64,000 nt of DNA from Rostrohypoxylon terebratum (GCA_022497145.1 MU385901.1:62001-126000); one strand, 5' to 3'. Positions 1-12,012 are shown, numbered from the stretch's first letter. Notes: generated from the sequence alone by a model not told the origin. A program made the numbers and translations.

Positions 1-596
1 TAAAGGGAAGTATATTAAGGTACTCGATCTGTTACCTGGCAACGTTCTACCCGGAAGATCAACCCTTGAAACTGTTGCTTCAGGCAGTTCGGGTTACACA
101 CGGTCTTTCCTACGTACATAGTATGTAGGTACTGGGAGGGATTTAGGTGACCTTATCTTAGGGGGCAATCGCTGAAACCAATATCAGTTAAATTGATTGG
201 GGGCATCGGAGTGAGTGTGACTCAAACAAAGGCTGGGACGAAGCGCACCGGATAATCGTCGTTCTAATTAGAAACAGATAAAAGGAGGAGTCAAAACGAT
301 TTGTAAAGGTCAGAGGGTTGATCAGAACTAACAAATTTCCCCCGCTATCAAAAAAGATCCAAGATCTCTTGGAATTTTAACCCCACCAACCCACCCTCTA
401 TTTTACCACCACCAATTTAGACTTCACGTTTATACAATCCACTGGACACCTGCCATAAGATTTGAGCTTGTGAATTGAAATTTTATTGCAGTCGCGACTC
501 AGTTTTGAAGATTCGCTCTTTTCTTCTTATTTTCACCCTTTCCCACCCTTTCCCTTCCAACCACGACCAGGTTCACTCTGCATACATTGGGTAATC
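1..596 (+). promoter_or_regulatory. Upstream region of the asparaginyl-tRNA synthetase gene
   Basis: No coding region is seen. A perfect TGACTCA lies at 218-224, about 375 bp before the start codon; this is the consensus for Gcn4/CPC1-type bZIP factors, which are known to control aminoacyl-tRNA synthetase genes in fungi. A palindromic ACATAGTATGT motif that recurs across the window lies near 116-126. The last 200 bp before the ATG are rich in C and T, as expected of a fungal core promoter and leader. Confidence 0.5.
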
Positions 597-2417
597 ATGG
601 CCGCCGTTGAAGAGTTGGCCCAACGGCTCAAGAACGACGAAAAATGCTTCATCGATACCGACGCAGGTAAAGACGATGAGACCGCTGACGGTACCGAATT
701 CAAGCCCTACAAGTCGCTTGCGTATGCCTACATTCAGTACTTCGAAAAGCCCACGCCCCAATACCAGATTCGAGCCTCCGTTACTGGTCCCGTCGGTGAC
801 GGCGAAGACCCCTCCGTTCGACTCTTATGGAAAGAACCCGCCAAGAGTGCCGTCAAGAAAGCCCAGGGAGCCCTTGATGCCCACAAGAAGAAGGTCCAGA
901 AGCAACAGGCTGCCGCTGCCGCCGAGGAACAACTGAAGAAGCAGAGACAACAAACTCTCGAGGCTGCGAAAAAGGTTGTCATCAAACAGGATGAGTCATT
1001 ACCGAAACCTCGAAAAATCAAGATTGGCTGCAAGGATATCGAGCTTGGAGAGGGCGATAAGAAGGGCACGCGAGTTAAGGTGTTCGGACGAATTCACCGT
1101 TTGCGAGTACAAAAACAGGCTACATTTATCACCTTGGTTGACGGATACGGCCAGCTGCAATGCATATTGGCAGCTGGTGACTTGACCAAGACATATGACG
1201 CCCTGACTTTTGCCCAAGGAACATCGCTCGCCCTTTATGGCGAGATGCGCAAGGTGCCTGCTGGACAGACGGCTCCCGACGACCGAGAGTTGCATGTCGA
1301 TTATTATGAGGTTCTGGGTGCGTCGCCGAGCGACGAGGAGGCTATCACTAACAAGGTCTCCGCTCAGCAGAACCAGTGGGATGCTCAGATGCTTGACAAC
1401 CGACACCTAGTCTTGCGAGGTGAGAACGCATCCGCTCTCATGAAGATTCGTGCTGCGGTAGAGGGGGCCTTCACCAAGGTCTATGAAGATCTGCAACTCA
1501 CCAAGGTCTCGCCGCCTGCCTTGGTCCAGACTCAGGTGGAAGGTGGTGCTACCCTCTTTAGCGCACCCTACTACGAGGAGATGGCGTACCTGACTCAGTC
1601 ATCTCAACTCTATCTCGAGACCGTTATCCCCAGCTTGGGAGACGTCTACTGTATCGAGAAATCGTTCCGTGCCGAGAAGAGTTTGACGCGCCGTCATCTC
1701 TCCGAGTACACCCACATCGAGGCTGAGCTAGACTACATCGACTTCAACGATTTGCTAGACCATCTTGAGGAGGTTATATGTCGTGTTATTGACATCGTGC
1801 TGGCTAACCCCGTCATCGCCGCGCACTTGAAGGAGCTTAACCCGACTTTCCAGAAGCCCTCTCGCCCCTTCTTGCGCATGAAGTACAGCGACGCTATTGA
1901 TTGGCTCAACGCTCAAGATCCTCCTATCCCCAACGAGGAGGGCAACCCCCACGTGTTCGGAGACGACATCGCAGAGGCTGCTGAGCGTCGGATGACGGAC
2001 ATCATCAACCGACCTATCTTCTTAACCCATTTCCCTGTGGAGATCAAGGCTTTCTACATGAAGAAGGACCCCTCCGATTTACGAGTTACCGAGAGCGTGG
2101 ATTGCCTGATGCCCGGTGTTGGCGAAATCGTGGGCGGCAGTATGAGGATGGAGGGCTACGATGAATTACTGGAGGCGTACAAGAAGCAAGGCATCGATTC
2201 CAAGGACTACTACTGGTACACCGACCAGCGAAAGTGAGTTGAAATCGTATGTAGCGCGGGGTTGCGATCAAAAACTAACTCTATATGTAGGTACGGTACT
2301 TCACCTCACGGTGGATACGGTCTCGGACTTGAGCGATTCCTCGCCTGGATTGCCAACCAGCACACCGTCCGCACGACTTGCTTATACCCCCGCTTCATGG
2401 GACGATGCAAGCCCTAA
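597..2417 (+). CDS. DED81: Cytoplasmic asparaginyl-tRNA synthetase
   Basis: Two exons, 597-2233 and 2291-2417 (57 bp intron, GTGAGT..TAG), give 587 residues. The enzyme charges tRNA-Asn with asparagine in the cytosol. The order is a fungal/animal-type N-terminal extension (about 1-110), a Lys/Ala/Gln-rich probable helix (about 115-150), an OB-fold anticodon-binding domain starting near TRVKVFGRIH (about 158) and a class II catalytic core. Class II motif 2 is visible around FRAEKSLTRRHLSEY (about 355-370). Motif 3 (GYGLGLERF) is encoded only by exon 2, so the splice is required for an active enzyme. ATG 597 was chosen because the upstream in-frame stretch has only a TTG start and reads as leader. 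A TGACTCA site upstream suggests cross-pathway (amino acid starvation) control. Confidence 0.95.
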
Positions 2418-5400
2418 GCGGTATCAGTTCGCATCTTCCCTTGGCTCTTTACGGCTAGGGCCGAGGTTGCCGGCGTCGAGGTCGGAATAACTATCGAAGG
2501 TGCATAATGTGGATCCAGAGCAGGACCTGATTGGCGTTGGGGAAAGCGGTCAAGCTAATAGGCATCAAGCTGGTGCTTTCCGAGACTAGGCATTGCAGGA
2601 TAGACTGTCCATCATAGGACACGTCAATGTGGATGGTATCCGATTGAAAAGTTTTCCCTGTGACCGACTCTTCTAGGCAAACCGTAGAATACAATATCGT
2701 ATATGACCCTGTGAGTGGCTGGTCGTGTAGGGGTTCGATGCCGGACTTGCCTACAGAACGGAGACGATCTGGCTCGTAAATTTTCCATACCTGGTACACA
2801 TATCGGTCTGTATCTGGTTAGATGTCTTGGTTACCTACGATTACCTACTCTCTGACATCAGAGGGAAAGCTGAATAGGCTTCTGCCATTCTCATCTCAGA
2901 TCGGATTACGTATCTATCACCCTTCTTGGTACACGGTGAGATTGGCCGGGTAAGCGTCCGGTGACGTTGGTAACCTCCAGGCTGCTGGAGGGCTGGGGTA
3001 AAGTGGAAACGGATAAAAATAAAGTATGCCGGAAGAAGATGCCCACCGCATATGCAAAAAGGAGGTTGCTCGAAATTTGGGAGTTACACCTATCACACAC
3101 ATTATTGGATACGACTGGCGGTATGTAAATTTGTAGCCATGTACCTGGTAGAAAGAACAGAGGGCAAAAGCCTTTTTTTTTCGTGTAATACCATTTTGAC
3201 ATACCCTTGCAGATCATAGGTCAATGGAAACTCCTGCCACCAATCATAGCCCTGTGATGTAGCCAATTGCTACGTATTCCATTAGCACGGTATTACAAGC
3301 GAAGCCACTCCGGATTGGTGTGTACTGATATTATGACATTTCGATAGGTTATGAATACCTAACAGGATTGATGGCTTCTGATGTCAGTTTTTAGGAACAT
3401 GAGATAAAAATGGAAAAATTGAAAGATCAATTGCAGACCCAAAGCTACGACATGTCAAACTAGAAAAAAATAACCTGATGAAATGTCACTCCTTTGACCT
3501 TTGACATTTCAATTGTATAAATACATGTGCATGTACTTCGTACACATCTAACAAAGAAAGAAGTACCAATAAATACAGTTGGGGAGGCGTACAATCTTCA
3601 TGGTCGTACTGCATTTGATTCGCGCTAATATTGCGCACCTCGGGTACCTTGCCGTAGTGCGCCGCAGGGTCTGCCAGTCGGGTGGGGCAAGGTGAGAGTT
3701 TGGTCTCATTAATACTTTTTTTTTCAATCGGGAATTTTTAGCTGGGAAATAGGGGTTTTGGTCTTGGCCTACATTTCGCAGCGCAAAGCAAGCCACTGTC
3801 GAAATTGGAAATGAGAACGGATGATGCCATATTGATGAAAGAAATCAATATCATCGATTAAAATTTGGCCACTATTTATTCTACGCGGTATTTTGTTTGC
3901 ATGGCAATTGGCACAATTACGATCCTTGTTATGGGGGGGGGCATATTGTTATATTATTTACTATGCGGTATCTTATTATGTACGGATCCGCATTCTCACT
4001 ACTAGTATGTAATGAGACATGAGGCATGGCAATGCGAGGCACGACGTCTCTCCTCCGGTTGTTAAAAGGCTAACATTACAGGAGGCTATGCGGGGGAGGG
4101 TTAGACGATGATACGACGAGATTTCAGAGTTTCATGTCGTGGGCGCACAGGCAAGCTACAGGAAGCTACAGAGCTACAAGCTACGAGACCATACTACGAT
4201 ACCGAGACCCTGAACGCGGAGAATAATCGTATCGAGGTCACGTTAGCCTAGTGCCCTTTGACGAACGACAACGTGTGATATGGATGGTATGAACGTCGAG
4301 GAAGTCCAAAAACAGAATTGATAAGGTTAGACCCGGTCCCGTTCCCAAAGGGAAGGATTTCGAAATCGAGATGGTCGCCTATGGTCCGACCCCACGAGAC
4401 CTACATAGCGAGAGCCAAGAATGACACCAACTTTGTAGACAACTCTAAGCCATTCATTCGTCCAATCTAGAAAATGTGTCGCTGACTTATATATATCACG
4501 GATAAGGAGTCGATGAGGTATTTCTGTATTAGAAAATCACAAATGATCTCATTTGCATGAGAGATGATAAATAAATGAAATGTGAATGCGGGCATAGAAT
4601 AATAATATGGTGACCGAGTTTGCATGCATTTGCTGCTGTCATCTTCCCTTCTTCCCCTGATCTCAACATGCATAGTGTTCACTTGACGATGATCTGAGAC
4701 TCGTGTGTCTGGACCCTGTCCGACCCTTGTCTCTGGGTTTGGGTTTGCGGCCTTCACTCGCACATCAACGATGGAACAGTTCTTCTAGAAAAAAAAAACT
4801 TATTTATTTGGATTGACCCTGAAATGCATTACTACATAGTATGTATGTTTCTTCGAGATTGGATTCATGGAAGATTGACAATTGGTTGAAATTGGTTACC
4901 GTCGTTGTAAGTTATTGGAAATATCGACGCATGGGGATTGGAAATGGGGCTTTCCACGCTGGGCGGTCCGAATATCCATAATCCCACAAACCCATTAAAC
5001 CTTCTCAAACCTTCGAAAGCTCTCAGTCAGCAACGAGAAACGAAACGTTGCGATGAGGCTGGTTTATGATTATTGCTTAAATACTATTAGGTGATCGTTT
5101 TAAAAAGGTCAAACACTATGTATAACGATAGTTAATTGTATCAGACTAACGTGGAATTGACTTGGCTGGCTCGTAAATTCTTACAGTTTGTAGGTGCATA
5201 CACCAAATACGGGTGTCGTTAATTGTTAGACTGTTAGAACTAACAGCTGGTGGACACGCGTATGAAAATAGCAACCCCTAACTGCCCCTAGCATCTCCCT
5301 GGCCTGAAACTAATGGGCATTATGGGCATTATGGACAAGTCGCGTGAGGGATTGAATTTAATCCATTAATGATATACGTATTTTTGCATAGATGTTAGTA

Positions 5401-5781
5401 TGCCGGAGTTACCTCTCATCTTAACTTTATACGTATTCCCCCGTCCTGGTCCTGCCCGTCTTGCCCGTCTACACTGGACAGTACACACTGGATGTACACT
5501 ACCTACACTAGTAAGTACTAAGGACCATCCCTTCCCCCTGTCGTTAAGATTCAAGAGAGTTACCTAAATGGTACTATGTACACATGTACCATAGAAAAAA
5601 GAGTGGACATCTTGGATGGGCTGGATGGCAGGTACGGCAGGAACAGTGGTAGGAAGATTGGAAAGCGGTTCAGACTGGTTCAAAATGGGTTTAGCAGCTG
5701 CAGGCTGTTCATTAAAACTAGCGCCCCCCATTTTTGGCTTTGGCCATTCTGGCAATCTGCACCAACCCAGTTCGTCCAATG
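2418..5781. other. 3.4 kb intergenic region
   Basis: Holds AT-rich, low-complexity sequence with poly-T runs (around 3173, 3716), a poly-G run near 3934 and one ACATAGTATGT motif at 4834-4844. One protein-like ORF on the minus strand (2491-2799) is listed separately. No other reading frame shows a domain, a convincing start or splice signals. Confidence 0.5.
2491..2799 (-). other. Orphan protein-like ORF without an ATG start, possible last exon or gene remnant
   Basis: An open frame of about 100 codons converges on the tRNA synthetase gene. Its translation (starting YQVWKIYEPDRLR, with TGSYTILYST and later SILQCLVSESTSLMPISL) alternates hydrophobic and polar residues like a beta-sandwich protein rather than random sequence. 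It has no ATG in the first 70 codons. A possible splice acceptor (TGTACCAG before GTATGG) sits at its beginning, so it could be the terminal exon of a minus-strand gene or a fragment of a dead one. I do not recognise the family. Confidence 0.25.
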
Positions 5782-6921
5782 ACTTGCCTCCATTTTTTCT
5801 TTGCTCCGTTTCTGGGTTCTAGGTTCTAGGTTCTAGGTTCTGGGTTCTGGGTTGTGGTCCTCCTTCTCTCACTTCCTCCCTCCAGTACCTTTCTTCCAGT
5901 CATCTTCTCAACGGAGTAGTCTAGTCTCTCTTTTCCCCTACCTCACCTCTACTCCTCTACTCCTTTTACCTCCTTATCCTCTTCATCCTTATTCTAACCC
6001 TCTTGTATCTTACCTATCCAATCCTTCTTTACCCTCTCATTCCTAGAGCTCCCTAAGATTTCATAATCTCGGGGATCTTTTCTAGCATTTTATTACCTAC
6101 GCTCATTCGCTATTCGCTATACTTTCTTAATATTCTTTATAAACTTTCACCGCCAAGATTCTCTCCCTTTTTCCGCCCAGGGACAGCTACTGTATCCATC
6201 AATTCGATCCTGTCTGCGCCAGCTTTAAACCGTAGCGAATCCATAGCTTCAGGCCTTTATAAGAAATCCACGACAAGAGCTTTGTTGTTAGCTTGGTAGC
6301 TTACCCTAACCCTTAACCTCCTCGACACTCGTTTCTGGCGGATCATCCCGTTCGCTCGCTTTGGAGGAATAAATATATTCGTCTCGTCTTTGTTCGACGT
6401 GGACGGATCATCTCAAAGGGACCAGACAAGTACAATCATACCAGACGGAGACTTGCTCGCCGAAGTAGCTCATCCACCCGCCTCGCATTTTTATCCTGGC
6501 CAGCCCTAGGTAAAAATAGAAAAAGATACAGTCGGGTTGTTGTACCATTCGATATTCTTTAAACCCCACGGCCGATTCGATTATTGCGCGTAATCTTGAC
6601 GAGAGACCACCGACTTGTTGCTGAATATACTTTATATCCAATCTTCCTCGGTGGTACCTCTTTCTTCCAACTAGAGATACCCATTATCTTTCAACTAAAC
6701 TATTGTTTGGACAAAACCCCAAGTTGTTCCGTTTCCACTTTGCTCGGTCAACAGCTCTTATAATAAGCCAACGTTACTTGCTTCGTTAGGATCCCGTGCT
6801 TTTACCGGATCCTATTTCTGCCTTCTCCCTCGTGCCTCTTTCCGGGCACGTCTAATCTTTCAAAACGGCGGTTCTATCGCACGCCTCGCGGGACAGCCTT
6901 GTCCCTCCTCATCTTCTCGGG
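5782..6921 (+). promoter_or_regulatory. Long ATG-free, pyrimidine-rich 5' leader of the Nrd1/Mrn1-like gene
   Basis: Reading every line of the + strand from 5782 to the start codon at 6922 finds no ATG at all in 1,140 bp, while the complementary triplet CAT occurs many times. A random sequence of this length would hold more than fifteen. The part at 5855-6050 is strongly C/T-rich, typical of sequence near fungal transcription starts. The pattern is what selection against upstream start codons in a long transcribed leader would leave. An intron inside the leader cannot be excluded. Confidence 0.65.
5814..5855 (+). repeat. Heptamer tandem repeat (RGGTTCT), six copies
   Basis: Copies read gggttct, aggttct three times, gggttct, then a degenerate gggttgt. 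The tract lies at the upstream edge of the pyrimidine-rich leader of the Nrd1/Mrn1-like gene. Confidence 0.85.
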
Positions 6922-9306
6922 ATGCAGGACCTCTCAGCAACTGGTGGTATCCCCACTGGCCCTGCCGCCAACGCAGGGGGAAGATTTGGACACGCCTCTA
7001 AGCCTTCCAACAGCGATACTGGTTTTTCTCACGGTGCATTCACTTCCAACATCTCTGGCTTTGCTGACAGACATCCTCGCCGTGGCAACATCCCTTCGAT
7101 CAACACTCAACAGCAGCTGAGCCCCCCTGTTCAGAACAACATACCTGACATGACCACTCCCGGCACCGGCTTCGATATGCAGTTTACTCCTTTGCTCCCT
7201 TCCCAGTTGCTTCTCGGTAGCCCCTTTCAACCTGGTACCCCGGCTGCTTTCAACAGTCCTCAGTTCCAGAACTTGTCCGCCTTCCAGCATAGCCAGCAGC
7301 ACAACGGTCAGCAACAGAATGGTATGACGAGTCCGGTTCAACAGAACATGTCGCCACAGACTTACCAATCGATCGTGTCTCCTTCGACCTACGGTGCCCC
7401 GCAATTCTTTCAGCCGCAGTCTCCTACTGGTTCTTTCAATAACATGAACGGTATGCAGATGCAGCCTCAATCGCCTACAATGAGCCCCGGCATTGTTACT
7501 GGAACCAGCAGGACGGTCTACCTCGGTAACATTCCTCCTGACACTTCTGCCGAGGAGATCCTTGGTCACGTTAGGAGCGGACAGATCGAGTCAGTTCGTC
7601 TACTCCCCGACAAGAACTGCGCCTTCATCTCTTTCCTTGACGCAAATGCCGCCACTCACTTCCACTCGGATGCGATCTTGAAGAAGCTCTGCATTAAGGG
7701 GCAGGACATCAAGATTGGCTGGGGTAAGCCTTCGCAAGTCCCTACATCAGTCGCCTTAGCTGTTCAGCAGTCTGGTGCTTCTCGAAATGTTTACCTTGGA
7801 AACCTACCGGAGGATATCCCCGAGGAGGAAATACGTGAGGACCTTGGAAAGTTTGGTGCCATTGACACGATCAAAATTGTTCGGGAGAAGAGCATTGCTT
7901 TTGTTCACTACTTGTCCATTGCCAATGCTATGAAGGCCGTTCAGCAATTGCCGCAAGAACCCAAGTGGCAGTCCCCTCGTCGCGTTTACTACGGTAAAGA
8001 CCGCTGTGCGTATGTTTCGAAGACGCAACAGCAGAACGCGGCCCAGTACCTCGGTATTGCTCCCGGATACGCTCACATGCTAACAGGCCAAGATCGTGAA
8101 GTGATTTCTAGTGCTCTTGCTCAGCAGTCGGTTGCGGCAGCAGCAGTTGCCACCACTGCCGGCGGCATCAATAACTTGGGTAACCGAACCATCTACCTTG
8201 GCAACATCCACCCTGAGACGACGATCGAAGAAATTTGCAATGTTGTTCGTGGCGGTTTGCTCCATCATATTCGATACATCCCTGACAAGCATATTTGCTT
8301 CGTTACTTTTATCGACCCCACAGCTGCGGCTTCTTTCTATGCCTTGAGTAACCTGCAAGGTTTGATGATCCACAACCGCCGGCTGAAGATTGGTTGGGGA
8401 AAGCACTCCGGTGCTCTTCCGCCGGCAATTGCCTTGGCTGTTAGCGGTGGCGCATCTCGTAACGTCTACATTGGAAACTTAGACGAGACTTGGACTGAAG
8501 AGAGGTTGAGACAAGACTTTTCTGAGTACGGTGAGATTGAGTTGGTGAACACGCTACGTGAAAAGAGCTGTGCCTTTGTCAACTTCACCAACATCGCCAA
8601 CGCCATCAAGGCCATCGAAGCTGTCCGGAGCAAGGAAGAGTACAAGAAGTTCAAGGTCAACTTCGGAAAGGACCGATGTGGAAACCAACCCCGACAACTT
8701 CAACAACAGGCCCAGTCACCTCGTGGTGAGGGCGTAGGCTCGCCCCAGCCCGTTGGTAGCGGAAGCGGTAGCTCACCTACTAACCCTACCTCCCCTCAGT
8801 CCGCCAACAGCGTTAGCATGTTTGCTAATGGCAACAACCCGCTGACTATGTACTTGAACCAAGTGTCCCAGCAAGCGCAACATCACCAACACCAACAACA
8901 GCAGATCCTCGCTTCCCAACAAGCGGCTTTATTCGGTACCGCAGCGTCCTCCCCGAACGAGCTCTCTGTTGATGTTCCTCAGCTAGGATCTGGCTCCGGC
9001 CACGGACAATCAGCAAGTATCTCCAATGGATACGCAAACGGCTCTGCGTCTGGTGCGCCAACCATCGGTGGCCTGCTCGCCCCTGGCAATGCCCGAGGAC
9101 AGCACAACCGTGCTGTGAGCTTACCCGTTTTCGCCCCTGGTTTTGAAAACGGCGGCAACAGCCCAGTCAGTGCTGTCGGAGGTATGACTGAAGGTGAACG
9201 ACGGGGACACCAGTACCAAGCCAGCTTTGGCGGTATGGGTTCAGGACTTGGTCTTGCAATCCAAGGTGGACTAAATGGTTGGGTTGAGGAGGAGGTTGCT
9301 AACTGA
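6922..9306 (+). CDS. RNA-binding protein with four RRMs, Nrd1/Mrn1 family
   Basis: Single exon, 794 residues. Four RNA recognition motifs are visible from their RNP2-like starts: RTVYLGNIP (about 197), RNVYLGNLP (about 288), RTIYLGNIH (about 422) and RNVYIGNLD (about 513). They occur as two tandem pairs; the first RRM of each pair is followed by an IKIGWGK or LKIGWGK stretch, a signature of this family. The N-terminus (1-190) and C-terminus (590-794) are Gln/Ser/Gly/Asn-rich and probably disordered, including a His/Gln run near 655. Relatives are fission yeast Nrd1, a repressor of sexual differentiation that binds mRNA, and budding yeast Mrn1. It is expected in the cytoplasm and in mRNP granules. 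The long ATG-free leader points to heavy post-transcriptional control. Confidence 0.92.
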   Translation: MQDLSATGGIPTGPAANAGGRFGHASKPSNSDTGFSHGAFTSNISGFADRHPRRGNIPSINTQQQLSPPVQNNIPDMTTPGTGFDMQFTPLLPSQLLLGSPFQPGTPAAFNSPQFQNLSAFQHSQQHNGQQQNGMTSPVQQNMSPQTYQSIVSPSTYGAPQFFQPQSPTGSFNNMNGMQMQPQSPTMSPGIVTGTSRTVYLGNIPPDTSAEEILGHVRSGQIESVRLLPDKNCAFISFLDANAATHFHSDAILKKLCIKGQDIKIGWGKPSQVPTSVALAVQQSGASRNVYLGNLPEDIPEEEIREDLGKFGAIDTIKIVREKSIAFVHYLSIANAMKAVQQLPQEPKWQSPRRVYYGKDRCAYVSKTQQQNAAQYLGIAPGYAHMLTGQDREVISSALAQQSVAAAAVATTAGGINNLGNRTIYLGNIHPETTIEEICNVVRGGLLHHIRYIPDKHICFVTFIDPTAAASFYALSNLQGLMIHNRRLKIGWGKHSGALPPAIALAVSGGASRNVYIGNLDETWTEERLRQDFSEYGEIELVNTLREKSCAFVNFTNIANAIKAIEAVRSKEEYKKFKVNFGKDRCGNQPRQLQQQAQSPRGEGVGSPQPVGSGSGSSPTNPTSPQSANSVSMFANGNNPLTMYLNQVSQQAQHHQHQQQQILASQQAALFGTAASSPNELSVDVPQLGSGSGHGQSASISNGYANGSASGAPTIGGLLAPGNARGQHNRAVSLPVFAPGFENGGNSPVSAVGGMTEGERRGHQYQASFGGMGSGLGLAIQGGLNGWVEEEVAN

Positions 9307-10343
9307 TGTGACACGGCCGCTTCAGAGGTGACTACTAGGGAAAGATAATATGTTGTAATTGTTGCGTTGATTTTCTTCGGCGTTATTCATTCACATTTCC
9401 ACGGTCATGGTTGCGTATTGCTGTATGATCTTTATAAACCCTCTTGAACAACATTCCCCGGTCACGGACCTTCGAAGAGAAAATACCTACTGGTCGAAGG
9501 TAGACCATCGAACACAACAACCCGAGACCTAATTTAAAGAAGTTGGACACGCGCTAGGATGGAAGATGAGCTTAGCTCTCTGAAAACGAGATCTAAGACG
9601 GCAGATTTGATGGGTGGTATCGAAGTTCCGTCATAGTTGATGCATGAAGAGATGGATACGGGAAAGAGAATGTGGTTCGACAGCAAAAATCTTAATCGCG
9701 AAAGGGTTATAACGGCATAGCGGTATTCCTTAGAATCCTTAGCTCTGTGCTGTCAACCGCGTGAAGTATGAAGTTTAGATGGGGTCAGGAGGGTAATAAC
9801 AAGCAATTAAACGACTACACTAACTTGTGTTGTGAACATTGGAAATCGTGCATGTTGATTTTTTTTTTTTGGTCTTCGTAGGGTGACCTCGGCGTACACA
9901 TAAATTCTCACGCCTCACGGGTTGATGCCTAGAACCTTACGCCCACAAAAATTAAGCGAACAATGGTATTGTATTCTTGACTTCTTATCATATTCCAATT
10001 CCTAGGTACTAATCTAAATGCTGCTTATGGCAATGCATGCTTTTGCGCCTCTCAAGTGCTAAACTAATGCCTCACTATCTAACACTCCTTTCCATACGCC
10101 TTTATTCACGGCTAGCCTGACCTGAGCTCATATAAACAGCCAGCCATCTGATCGTGAATGTACAATTCCTTCCGGACATCACAAAAAGCAACAAACAGCC
10201 ACAAGATGAGCATGGGCAAATACGCTGTCGCTCATTGGGTGCTGATCTCTTCTCTTATCTACCAAAAAAAGTCGACGCACCTGTACTCATCCGATGATTT
10301 TGCTTTTTTTCCTTCTCTCTCGGATAGGTCTCGTATATGTCGC
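9307..10343. other. Convergent spacer between the RRM gene and the phosphatase gene
   Basis: Shared 3' region of two convergent genes. It contains a poly-T run near 9860 and AT-rich stretches, with no supported gene. Small open frames overlap the last phosphatase exon on the opposite strand and are shadows. Confidence 0.5.
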
Positions 10344-12012
10344 TTAATAACCAGCCGGCTCGGGTTTATCAGGGAACGCGGGGGCCTTGATGTTGGCTCT
10401 GCACTCCTGCTTCCAATTATTCGGGACGAACTTGTCGACGATGGCCTTGAACGCGTCCTGTGGGATTTTAAACATGGCAGAATGTCAGTTAAATAGATAT
10501 CTTTCGTCCCTATTCTGAAATAGATATGACGGCCCTATCCGATTTCTACTATATTATAGATCGGAAGGGGGGTGGGGAAGAAAAACTCACCAGCGTGCAG
10601 AAGCTCTCGTCGCCTTCTAGGTGCTTACCCGGGGCCCGACATCCGGGTACCGTGACAACCTCGTCGTTATACCGTATCCGCACGTAGTAATTTTCCAACT
10701 TGGCTTGCTCCGCGGAAGATAGCTCCTCGCTCCGCTTACGGCCTATGGTGTTTGGAGGCGGGTTTCCCGGTTTCGCGAAGCCCCAAGACTTGAACCAACT
10801 GGACTTGGTTTCTACCGGCTTGCTTTTCTGCGAGTCATCTGGTTTTCGGAACATCTCGATGGCGATGTGGCTTGTGTACGGCGGCCACTTGTTACTCTCG
10901 AACGCGCCTAGACTATGGAGGACCGCAGCCAACGTCGTGTCGTGGCATCCGCTCAGCCCGAACCGGATGGGCGTCGCGCCCTTACCATTCTTCAACGCTG
11001 TACTGCCTAACTTGTTCGCAATCTCATACTCGCCATCCGCGGTCGACCGCTCGGCGCTCCCCACCATCCTCCCGACGACATCGCCTAGCAGCCCTCCGAT
11101 GCCAAGCGCGCGGTACTCGCGGCTCTCCTTGTATCCGGCGAACCACTCCTCGACGCCAATCTTCTCGATGATCTCACGGCCCTTCGGGTCATAAAACTCC
11201 TTCGGCAACCGCGTTTCCGGACCATGCGCTAGTGTCGAGTTAATCGTATCCATAATACCGCTCAGCCTTGGCCGGGAGTCCACAGCGACGCGCGGCGAGT
11301 CCTCCGGCATCCACTTCCCCCACAGCTTCGTCAGATACGCCATCTCCTCGGTCCCATTCCAGCGATCTGCCGCGCGCTGCGCAAAAGCTCGCGATAGCGC
11401 CGCGAAGCGCCGGCAGTTGCTGTCGTTGGGGAACAGGGTCTCGTCGCCGGGGGCCCGGGTTAGGATCGCGGGGGCAGGGAAGGGCTGCGCCCGTGTGTGC
11501 GGAGGGTACAGGCCCGTGAAGGTCTGCTGCACGGAGTCGAGGGCGCGCGGGATCGGCGTCGCGCGCAGGTACATGGCCTCCGTGTCCTTGAGCACCTGCG
11601 GCAGGAAACCCAGACGTTCCACGTATAGCTTGCGTAATCTTACTCCTAGCTCGTACGTCGTTTCCCGCCCCTTGTCTGTTAGCATGCCCATCTCGCACAC
11701 GCCGTCTAGCTCCCCCGCGGGCCCCGCGGCGAGCACGGGCTCGTCGGAGGACCCGAAGGTCTCTAACCGCTGCTTCCATTCTAGCGTCGTGAATTGGCCG
11801 GTGGGGTGGTCGAGGACGGCGGATTTGAGCTGCCGTACTGCGCTGCAGTAGGGCCAGAAGGCGGGGAGGCCGGCGTTTTGGAATCGCACGGATACGGGGG
11901 AGCGCTCGCCGTGGCGGAGCAGGATCTGCACGAGTTGGAGCTCGAGCGTTGGCGGGTACAGCGCTCTGAGCTCGGCGTCGGTGTAGGGCGGGCGTGGGAC
12001 GAGGGTGGTCAT
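10344..12012 (-). CDS. Histidine acid phosphatase family protein
   Basis: Two exons on the minus strand, 12012-10591 and 10457-10344, separated by a 133 bp intron (GTGAGT..CACAG), give 511 residues. The catalytic RHGERSP motif is at residues 33-39 and the partner HD motif (CHDTTLAA) near 357, so both halves of the active site are present. The exon 2 tail ends with conserved-looking sequence (DAFKAIVDKFVP). The protein has no signal peptide, so it is probably intracellular, unlike secreted phytases; animal ACP6-like lysophosphatidic acid phosphatases are the nearest functional analogy, but the substrate is unknown. ATG 12012 was chosen because the frame upstream of it lacks an ATG. It is GC-rich compared with flanking DNA and shares a 555 bp promoter region with the PPR gene. 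Confidence 0.88.

Noticed and set aside
2725..2745. GGGTTCGATGCC string resembling a tRNA T-loop
   Set aside because: No cloverleaf can be drawn around it; it lies inside the orphan ORF.
5852..6046. 64-codon frame in the C/T-rich leader
   Set aside because: Its first codon is GTG and its Ser/Pro/Leu/Phe content is a by-product of pyrimidine-rich DNA.
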